11,949 bases of DNA from an uncultured Opitutia bacterium (lineage in GTDB: Bacteria; Verrucomicrobiota; Verrucomicrobiia; Opitutales; UBA953): the NCBI GenBank assembly GCA_903921665.1, contig CAIXQT010000304.1, forward strand, positions 1 through 11,949. The letters run 5' to 3'. How positions within the stretch are numbered: the first letter of the stretch is position 1; every line of letters begins with the position of its first letter. Position numbers and translations under genes: made by a program. This document shows positions 1 to 5,385 of the stretch, piece by piece. Under the pieces are notes generated by a model. The model was not told the DNA's origin. It searched no databases and saw only the letters and a list, made by a program, of their open reading frames with translations.

Positions 1-1653
1 CAGGAACAGAACATCACCATCGACACGACGCGCATCTTCTTCCGCACGAAGCAGCGCGCCTACGCGATCATCGACGCCCCGGGCCACAAGGAGTTCCTCA
101 AGAACATGGTGACCGGCGCTGCCAGCGCTTCCGCCGCCCTCCTGCTCATCGACGCCAAGGAAGGCGTGATGGACCAGTCCCGTCGCCACGCGTTCCTGCT
201 CTCGCTCCTAGGCGTGAAGCAGCTCGTCGTGCTGGTGAACAAGATGGACCTCGTCGACCACTCCGAATCCACCTACCAGAAGATCGTCAGCGAATACTCG
301 GCCTTCCTGAAGACGCTCGGCCTGAACGCCGTCCACTTCATCCCCATCGCCGCCAAGCACGGCGAGAACGTCGTCGACCGCTCGGCCAAGATGGCTTGGT
401 GGAAAGGCCCGACGGTCACCGAAGCCCTCGACGCCTTCGCGCACGAGGACGACCTCACCGGCCTGCCCCTGCGCCTGCCGGTCTCCGACATCTACCGTTT
501 CGACCACCGCCGCATCATCGCCGGCCGCGTCGAAGCCGGCGCCATCCGCCCCGGCGACGAGCTGATCTTCCAGCCCGGCGGCCGTCGCAGCACGGTCCGC
601 ACCTTCGAAGACTGGCCGGGCCCTGAATCCCGCTCCGTCGTCGGCACGGGCGGTTCCGCCAGCGTGACGCTCTCCGAGCAGATCTTCGTGGAGCGCGGCC
701 AGGTCGCGGCCCACCCGTCCAACCAGCCTCGCGTCGGCCGCGAGTTCCGCGCCCGCATCTTCTGGCTCGGCAAGGAACCCCTCGTCCAGAACAAGACCTA
801 CCGCCTGCGCCTGCTCACCCAGAACGTCGACGCGGTCATCGCCAAGATCATCAAGGTGACCGACGCCTCCACGCTTGAATCCAAGGAAGCTGCGAGCGTC
901 CCCCGCGACTCGATCTGCGAAGTGATCGTCCGCGCGACGCGCAACATCGCCTACGACCTGCACCACGAATGCCCGATCACCGGTCGCTTCGCCCTCGAAG
1001 AAGGCGGACGCATCCATGGGGGCGGCATCATCCTCGACGCGGTCGCGAAATCCGAAGCTCCGTCCGGCAAGGTCACCGCCTCCGAACGTGGCGCCCGCGC
1101 CGGCCATCCGCCGGCGGTCGTCTGGTTCACGGGACTCTCCGGCTCGGGCAAGTCGACCATCGCCGAAGCCGTCGAGCGCCGTCTCTTCGACGCCGGCCGC
1201 AACGTCATCCGCGTCGATGGCGACGACCTCCGCGTCTCGCTCAACCGCGACCTCGGCTTCTCCGCCGCGGACCGCGCCGAAAGCGTGCGCCGCGCCTCGG
1301 CCGTCGCTGGCCTCTTCGCCGGCACGGGTCACATCACGCTCGTCACCCTCATCGCCCCGTTGGCCGCCGACCGCGCCAAGGCCCGCGCCGCCCTTGCGAA
1401 CCATACGTTCATCGAGGTGTTCGTCGACGCCCCGCTTGCCGTCTGCGAATCCCGCGACGTCAAGGGACTCTACGCCAAGGCCCGCCGTGGCGAGATCGCC
1501 GAGTTCACCGGCATCTCTTCGCCTTACGAAGCGCCGGAGTCTCCCGAGGTTCATATCAAGACCGACAAGACATCTCAGGAAGAAGCCGTCGACCTAGTGC
1601 TCAGCGCGATCGACAAGGTCCTCCAGGGCAAGGGCGACGACTGGGAAGTCTAA
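1..1653 (+). CDS. cysNC: Bifunctional sulfate adenylyltransferase subunit 1 / adenylylsulfate kinase (CysN-CysC fusion), 5' end outside window
   Basis: Activates sulfate for assimilation: the CysN part is the GTPase subunit of ATP sulfurylase (with CysD, presumably upstream and not visible), and the CysC part phosphorylates APS to PAPS. The reading frame is open from base 1, so the N-terminus with the G1 P-loop is missing; 550 residues are visible. Visible residues 25-29 are DAPGH (G3) and 80-83 NKMD (G4), followed by the beta-barrel domains of an EF-1A-like GTPase. From about residue 365 comes a complete APS kinase domain with P-loop GLSGSGKST (378-386), VDGDDLR, and the typical tail KGLYAKARRGEIAEFTGISSPYEAP. 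The SPFR-type motif of many APS kinases reads APLAADR here. It is followed by a strong terminator, so it probably ends its transcription unit. Family assignment is near certain. An internal ATG at 106 is only an artefact of the truncation. Confidence 0.95.
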   Translation, partial: QEQNITIDTTRIFFRTKQRAYAIIDAPGHKEFLKNMVTGAASASAALLLIDAKEGVMDQSRRHAFLLSLLGVKQLVVLVNKMDLVDHSESTYQKIVSEYSAFLKTLGLNAVHFIPIAAKHGENVVDRSAKMAWWKGPTVTEALDAFAHEDDLTGLPLRLPVSDIYRFDHRRIIAGRVEAGAIRPGDELIFQPGGRRSTVRTFEDWPGPESRSVVGTGGSASVTLSEQIFVERGQVAAHPSNQPRVGREFRARIFWLGKEPLVQNKTYRLRLLTQNVDAVIAKIIKVTDASTLESKEAASVPRDSICEVIVRATRNIAYDLHHECPITGRFALEEGGRIHGGGIILDAVAKSEAPSGKVTASERGARAGHPPAVVWFTGLSGSGKSTIAEAVERRLFDAGRNVIRVDGDDLRVSLNRDLGFSAADRAESVRRASAVAGLFAGTGHITLVTLIAPLAADRAKARAALANHTFIEVFVDAPLAVCESRDVKGLYAKARRGEIAEFTGISSPYEAPESPEVHIKTDKTSQEEAVDLVLSAIDKVLQGKGDDWEV

Positions 1654-1683
1654 CCGACGCGAAGCGTCGGAGGACTAGGGACA

Positions 1684-1722
1684 GGGCTGGGGCTAGGAAA
1701 CTAGTCCCAGCCCTTCTTGTTT
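1684..1722 (+). terminator. Rho-independent terminator of cysNC (GAAA tetraloop)
   Basis: GGGCTGGG (1684-1691) pairs with CCCAGCCC (1706-1713). Inside it a G-U pair and CTAG/CTAG-type pairing (1693-1696 with 1701-1704) continue the stem to 13 pairs, closed by a GAAA tetraloop (1697-1700). The U-rich tail TTCTTGTTT follows at 1714-1722. The tail lies only on the + side, so it acts on cysNC. A second small hairpin sits directly after the cysNC stop codon: CCGACGC-GAA-GCGTCGG (1654-1670), a perfect 7-bp stem without a U-tract. Confidence 0.9.
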
Positions 1723-1729
1723 ACGCCTA

Positions 1730-1751
1730 CCCCTGCCCCCACCCCTACCCC
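1730..1751 (-). other. G-quadruplex motif on the minus strand (C-rich tract on plus)
   Basis: The plus strand reads CCCC-TG-CCCCC-A-CCCC-TA-CCCC, so the minus strand carries four runs of at least four G separated by loops of 1-2 bases. This is a canonical tight intramolecular quadruplex pattern. It lies just after the cysNC terminator and 54 bp before the sulfatase start, on the template strand for the sulfatase. The motif is seen directly; folding and any effect on transcription are inferred. Confidence 0.7.
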
Positions 1752-1767
1752 TATAGCCCTAGGTACC

Positions 1768-1797
1768 CCTTGCCCACGTGCCCACCTGTACCCTAAA
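1768..1797 (+). repeat. CACGTG-containing intergenic repeat, copy 1
   Basis: CCTTGCCCACGTGC (1768-1781) followed by ACCCTAAA (1790-1797) just upstream of the sulfatase start. The same two blocks recur at 5360-5381 with an 8-bp shorter middle. Function unknown; it may be a remnant of a dispersed repeat or a regulatory site. Confidence 0.5.
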
Positions 1798-1805
1798 TAC
1801 ATCCC

Positions 1806-3266
1806 ATGCGCCTTACCCCAGCCGCCCTCCTGATCCTGTGCTGCCTCTCCGCCTTCGCAGCCGAGACCCGCAAGAACGTCCTGCTGCTCGTCTCCGATGA
1901 TTGTGGCACCCGCATGGGGACCTACGGCGGTCCGGCACTGACGCCCAATATCGACGCACTCGCGCGGGAAGGCGTCCGCTTCGATCGAGCCTATTGCCAG
2001 TACGCGCTCTGCAATCCGAGCCGCACGTCGTTCCTCACCGGCCTCCGCCCCGACACCACCGGCGTCTACGATAACGCGAAGGAATTCCGCAAGGTGATCC
2101 CGGACATGGTCACGATGCCGCAGATGTTCAAGAACAACGGCTACACCGTCGGGCGTATCGGCAAGCTCTACCACTACGGCGTGCCGAAGGAAATCGGTAC
2201 CAACGGACTCGATGACCCGCAGTCGTGGGAGCAGGTCTGGAATCCCCGCGGTCGCGATTGCGACGACGAAGACAAAATCTTCTCGATCGGCGTGGGCGCC
2301 GGCTCTTCCGCCGACAAAGCCAAGGGCAAGATGGGCCAGGTGCTCGTCGGTACCGGCAATTACGGCGGGACTCTGAGCTGGCTGGCCGCCGATGGCACCG
2401 ATCCCGAGCAGACCGACGGAAAGATCGCCGCGCAGGCCATCTCGTTCCTCCAGGAAAAACGCGCCAAGCCCTTCTTCCTGGCCGTGGGCTTCTTCCGTCC
2501 GCACACGCCCTACGTCGCTCCGAAGGCCTATTTCCAGTCCTACCCTAAGGACAAGGTCGAGCTGACCCCCGACCCTACCGCCGACCGCGCTGCCAAACCC
2601 CAGGTGGCCCTTTCGAACACCGCGGTGGCTAACTACGGGATGTCGGAGGATACCCAACGTACGGCCAAGCAGGCCTATCTGGCTTCGATGAGCTTCATGG
2701 ACGCCCAGTTCGGGCTCGTCCTTGCTGAGCTCAAGAAGCAAGGCCTGGATAAGAACACGATCGTCATCTTCATCAGCGATCACGGGTACAATCTCGGCGA
2801 GCACGGACTCTGGCAGAAGCGGTCGCTCTACGAAGACTCGGCCCGGGTGCCTTTCATCATCCGCGACCCCGACAGCAAAGCCAACGGCCAGTCGACCAAG
2901 CGCGTCGCCGAGCTGCTCGACCTCTACCCCACCGTCGCCGACCTCTGCAGCCTGACGCCCGACAAACGTGCCCAAGGCAAGAGCCTCCGCGCCCTCCTCG
3001 AAGTGCCTGATCGCCCGTGGGCCAACGCAGCCTATACCCAAATCGACTTCGGCCCCGCCAACGGCAAGAAGGGCGGCGCCCGCAAGATCGGTCGCTCCGT
3101 GCGCACCGAACGCTTCCGCTATACGGAATGGAACGAAGGTAAGCTCGGCGTGGAACTCTACGATCACGAGAAGGATCCGATGGAGCTGGCTAACCTCGCC
3201 AAGGACCCTGCTTACGCCCAGACCGTGACCGAGTTGAAGGCGACCTTAGCCAAAGGAACGAACTGA
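1806..3266 (+). CDS. Secreted sulfatase, iduronate-2-sulfatase-like (formylglycine-dependent)
   Basis: A 486-residue arylsulfatase-superfamily hydrolase that removes sulfate esters, probably from a sulfated glycan. The N-terminus is a signal peptide (hydrophobic stretch 6-18, likely cut near A18/A19), so it acts in the periplasm or outside the cell. Metal ligands D31-D32 are in VSDDCG. The active-site signature C69-N-P-S-R73 fits CxPSR, where Cys is converted to formylglycine. H233 is in RPHTP and D325-H326 in SDHGYNLGEHG. The stretches ALTPNIDALAREGVRFDRAY and TSFLTGLRPDTTGVYDN resemble the iduronate-2-sulfatase branch. Length is normal for the family. No maturase (FGE or anSME) lies nearby. 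The ATG at 1806 has no Shine-Dalgarno sequence (ACATCCC precedes it), but the signal peptide supports this start. The true substrate is not deducible. Confidence 0.93.
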   Translation: MRLTPAALLILCCLSAFAAETRKNVLLLVSDDCGTRMGTYGGPALTPNIDALAREGVRFDRAYCQYALCNPSRTSFLTGLRPDTTGVYDNAKEFRKVIPDMVTMPQMFKNNGYTVGRIGKLYHYGVPKEIGTNGLDDPQSWEQVWNPRGRDCDDEDKIFSIGVGAGSSADKAKGKMGQVLVGTGNYGGTLSWLAADGTDPEQTDGKIAAQAISFLQEKRAKPFFLAVGFFRPHTPYVAPKAYFQSYPKDKVELTPDPTADRAAKPQVALSNTAVANYGMSEDTQRTAKQAYLASMSFMDAQFGLVLAELKKQGLDKNTIVIFISDHGYNLGEHGLWQKRSLYEDSARVPFIIRDPDSKANGQSTKRVAELLDLYPTVADLCSLTPDKRAQGKSLRALLEVPDRPWANAAYTQIDFGPANGKKGGARKIGRSVRTERFRYTEWNEGKLGVELYDHEKDPMELANLAKDPAYAQTVTELKATLAKGTN

Positions 3267-3274
3267 GAGGGCTG

Positions 3275-3384
3275 AATGAGGTAGGGACAGCACCACGTGC
3301 TGTCCTAGGCATCCTAGGTAGGGTCGGGACCGCGTCACGACCTATGGCAATGAGGACAGCACGTGGTGCTGTCCCTACCTCGTT
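3275..3384. repeat. REPIN-like element 1: two inverted hairpin arms
   Basis: Bases 3278-3305 and 3354-3381 are perfect reverse complements (28 of 28), extended to 31 by one G-T pair and two A-T pairs. Each arm is itself a hairpin: GGACAGCAC-CAC-GTGCTGTCC (3285-3305) and GGACAGCAC-GTG-GTGCTGTCC (3354-3374). Both outer ends carry GAGGTAGGGAC. The 48-bp centre holds two CCTAGG hexamers (3304-3309, 3313-3318) and a 25-bp module shared with 9536-9560. The architecture matches REPINs (paired inverted REP sequences mobilised by RAYT transposases); no transposase gene is present. It lies between the sulfatase stop and azoR and may also end transcription from either side. Confidence 0.85.
3317..3341 (+). 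repeat. 25-bp module, copy 1 (identical to 9536-9560)
   Basis: Begins GGTAGGGTCGGGACC and ends CGCGTCACGAC; identical over all 25 bases to 9536-9560 in the same orientation. Here it lies inside REPIN-like element 1. It has partial dyad symmetry (TAGGGTCG on one side, CGACCTA on the other), so it may be a further short REP. Confidence 0.85.
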
Positions 3385-3434
3385 ACTTCCGCCCACCCCT
3401 TTGACTTCCCCTCAGTAGCGGATACCCTGTGCGG

Positions 3435-4040
3435 ATGAAAGTCCTGCACATCGACGCTTCTCCTCGTACGGTAAGGTCGGTGACCCGGAAGCTTTCCGCC
3501 GGCTTCATCCAAGACCTGCGCCTGCGCTTCCCCGGTTTGCAGGTCACGCATCGCGACGTCGGCCATCATCCCCCGCCCTTCATCTCCGATGCCTGGGTGG
3601 GCGCGGCCTTCGCCCCGGCGGATCATGACGACCCGGCGATGAAAGGCGTGCTACACCATTCCGACGCCCTTACGGCCGAACTGCTGGCCTGCGATACGCT
3701 GCTCATCGCGACGCCGATGCATAACTTCTCCATCCCGGCCTCGCTGAAGGCCTGGATCGATCAGGTGGTACGCACGGACATGACCTTCAAGCTGACCGAG
3801 GAAGGCGTCGAGCCCTTGGTCCAAGGCAAGAAGGCCCTGATCGTCACTTCCCGCGGCGGCTTTGTCGCCGGCACGGATTACGACTTTCAAGAACCCTATC
3901 TGCGCAAGATCCTCGGCTTCATCGGCATCACCGACGTCACGTTCGTCCACGCCGAAGGCGTCAACAGCGGCGAGAAGGAACGGGAAGTCGCCATGACCCA
4001 GGCCTCCGCGAAACTCATCGAGTTGGCGAAGGGGTGGTAA
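3435..4040 (+). CDS. azoR: FMN-dependent NADH:quinone oxidoreductase / azoreductase (AzoR family)
   Basis: A cytoplasmic flavodoxin-fold enzyme of 201 residues that moves two electrons from NAD(P)H through FMN to quinones or azo compounds, usually seen as detoxification. The N-terminus MKVLHIDASPR is the first beta-strand and phosphate-binding loop of the fold. TPMHNFSIPASLKAWIDQV corresponds to the FMN-binding PMYNF motif of AzoR. The segments SRGGF and LGFIGITDVTFVHAEG also match AzoR closely. Length is typical. I chose the ATG at 3435; an in-frame GTG at 3429 would add only two residues. No Shine-Dalgarno sequence is visible. The gene is alone on its strand, between the repeat upstream and a convergent oxidoreductase gene downstream. 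Family is clear; physiological substrate unknown. Confidence 0.87.
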   Translation: MKVLHIDASPRTVRSVTRKLSAGFIQDLRLRFPGLQVTHRDVGHHPPPFISDAWVGAAFAPADHDDPAMKGVLHHSDALTAELLACDTLLIATPMHNFSIPASLKAWIDQVVRTDMTFKLTEEGVEPLVQGKKALIVTSRGGFVAGTDYDFQEPYLRKILGFIGITDVTFVHAEGVNSGEKEREVAMTQASAKLIELAKGW

Positions 4041-4068
4041 ATGAAGGGCTTGCACCAGGTCTTTGGCT

Positions 4069-4136
4069 AGGGCCAGGAAGTATCAGGCTTCTGAGCGCAG
4101 TAACCCAGCCCAAGCCCCGGCCCTGACTCTGGCCCT
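4069..4136. other. Inverted repeat between convergent genes
   Basis: AGGGCCAG (4069-4076) and CTGGCCCT (4129-4136) are exact inverted repeats bracketing the space between azoR and the convergent Gfo/Idh gene. The interior is GC-rich (CCCAGCCCAAGCCCCGGCCCT). No U-tract is present on either strand, so a bidirectional terminator role is possible but weakly supported. Confidence 0.3.
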
Positions 4137-5233
4137 TAACTGTACTTCAGCTCGACCTTCTTGCCCGTCTTGATCGACTCATAGATACCGTCGATGATGA
4201 CCATGTCGCGGCGGCCGATTTCGCCGGTGCAGGTGACCTCGGTGCCATCACGAAATGCGGCCGCAACTCCGTCCATATGGCGCTGCTGTTGACGGAAGAC
4301 GCCGAAGTCCAGCTTGCCCTTGGTCGAGGTTGAAATGTTAAGATTGCGATAGCCGAAGACCGACTTCTCTCCCTTGAGCCAACCCTTGGCGGCTTCCGCG
4401 AATAACTCGGCGCGGTTGGCGTCATAGCCCGACCAGATATCGGCCACGGCGCCATTGGCGAACTCGAGGCGAAACTCCAGGGCCTGCTCGACTTCAACAA
4501 AGAGTTCGGGCTGGGTCTTGGATAGTTCCTTGGCGGTAACGGAGATAGGATTGGCGTCGGCCGCCATGCAGACCCCCTGAATCGAATAGATACCCATGTC
4601 CGTCAGCGCCCCTCCGCCGGCGAGCTTCTTCTCGATGCGCCAGGACTTGCGACGGAGCGTATAGCCATTAGCCGAAGAGATCTTCATGAACGGGCCGAAC
4701 TCCCGGGACTTGGCGAGTCGGACGAGTTCCTGGTGATAGGGATCGAAGTGCAGGCGGTAGCCGATCGCGAGTCGCTTGCCAGCCTTCTTGCCGGCGGCGA
4801 TCATGGTATCGCACTCGGCGGCGGACGTCGCCATCGGCTTCTCACAGATGACATGCTTGCCGGCGCCAAAGGCCGCGATGACGTTCTGGGCGTGGATGCC
4901 GGGAGGCGTGACGACGTAGACGATGTCAATCGCCGGGTTCGCGGCGACCTTGTCCCACTGGTCGTAGGAATAGATGTTGGCTTCGTCGAAGCCATGGAGC
5001 TTCGCGAGCTTGACGCCCTTCTCGCGCGTGCCGGTGATCGCCGCGACGAGCTTCACGTTCTTGGTCTCGAGCAGAGCCGGCGACAGCTCGCCATTCGAGT
5101 AACCGCCGAGGCCGCATAGGGCGAGGCCGAGCGGCTTACCGCTGGCTTCCGCCGCGCGCAGCGCCGGAGCGAGGGCGTAGCCGGCGGCCAGGCCGCCAAG
5201 GGTACCGAGGAATTCACGACGAGTAGGGCTCAT
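4136..5233 (-). CDS. Tat-exported Gfo/Idh/MocA family oxidoreductase
   Basis: A 365-residue NAD(P)-dependent sugar or polyol oxidoreductase related to glucose-fructose oxidoreductase. The N-terminus MSPTRREFLGTLGG is a twin-arginine signal (T4-R5-R6-E-F-L), followed by a hydrophobic, Ala-rich stretch with likely cleavage near residues 27-29, so the enzyme works in the periplasm with its cofactor already bound. The Rossmann fold starts at 35-44 (LGLALCGLGG). The family motif EKP is at 131-133, GYRLHFDP near 158-165, and GGGALTDMGIYSIQ later, all resembling the GFOR branch. Length is normal. It lies 152 bp downstream of the dehydrogenase/cytochrome gene on the same strand and may have its own promoter. 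The ATG at 5233 has no Shine-Dalgarno sequence and is preceded by an 8-bp hairpin. Substrate unknown. Confidence 0.93.
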   Translation of the reverse strand: MSPTRREFLGTLGGLAAGYALAPALRAAEASGKPLGLALCGLGGYSNGELSPALLETKNVKLVAAITGTREKGVKLAKLHGFDEANIYSYDQWDKVAANPAIDIVYVVTPPGIHAQNVIAAFGAGKHVICEKPMATSAAECDTMIAAGKKAGKRLAIGYRLHFDPYHQELVRLAKSREFGPFMKISSANGYTLRRKSWRIEKKLAGGGALTDMGIYSIQGVCMAADANPISVTAKELSKTQPELFVEVEQALEFRLEFANGAVADIWSGYDANRAELFAEAAKGWLKGEKSVFGYRNLNISTSTKGKLDFGVFRQQQRHMDGVAAAFRDGTEVTCTGEIGRRDMVIIDGIYESIKTGKKVELKYS

Positions 5234-5234
5234 A

Positions 5235-5256
5235 GGGGTAGGTCTATTCCTACCCC
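5235..5256 (-). promoter_or_regulatory. 8-bp hairpin directly before the Gfo/Idh start codon
   Basis: On the coding strand GGGGTAGG-AATAGA-CCTACCCC ends one base before the ATG at 5233. The stem is perfect (5249-5256 with 5235-5242). In mRNA it would sit where the ribosome binds, so it could reduce translation. It resembles the GGTAGGG/CCCTACC ends of the intergenic repeats and may be a repeat remnant instead. A regulatory role is inference. Confidence 0.4.
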
Positions 5257-5344
5257 ACCCTAACCTCCGGGCAAGCCGGATGGATGATAAGGATCAAAGA
5301 TGGGAGATAAGCACATCAGCCGCGTAGACTTACTCCCGCCCTCC

Positions 5345-5381
5345 CTTTCCCACGTGTCACCTTGCCCACGTGCACCCTAAA
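5345..5381 (+). repeat. Tandem CACGTG repeat, copy 2 of the intergenic motif
   Basis: Two near-identical units, CTTTCCCACGTGTCAC (5345-5360) and CTTGCCCACGTGCAC (5361-5375), differ by one substitution and one indel and are followed by ACCCTAAA (5374-5381). They sit just downstream of the dehydrogenase/cytochrome stop codon. The block CCTTGCCCACGTGC plus ACCCTAAA recurs at 1768-1797. In the rest of 5257-5344 I see nothing recognisable. Confidence 0.5.
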
Positions 5382-5385
5382 GTCG

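Noticed and set aside
208..1554. Long antisense open frame (448 codons) opposite cysNC
   Set aside because: The product is Asp/Gly/Val/Arg-rich without any family motif and arises from GC-rich third codon positions of the real gene.
1701..3167. Long antisense open frame (488 codons) opposite the sulfatase
   Set aside because: Low-complexity product without recognisable domains; it would run through the cysNC terminator and the C-rich tract. The plus-strand sulfatase has all family motifs.
3278..3381. CRISPR array or attenuator interpretation of the repeated arms
   Set aside because: There are only two arms, inverted rather than direct, with no regular spacers, no cas gene and no U-tract.
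4041..4135. Rho-independent terminator between the convergent genes
   Set aside because: The only clear inverted repeat has a long loop and no U-tract, so I list it only as an inverted repeat.
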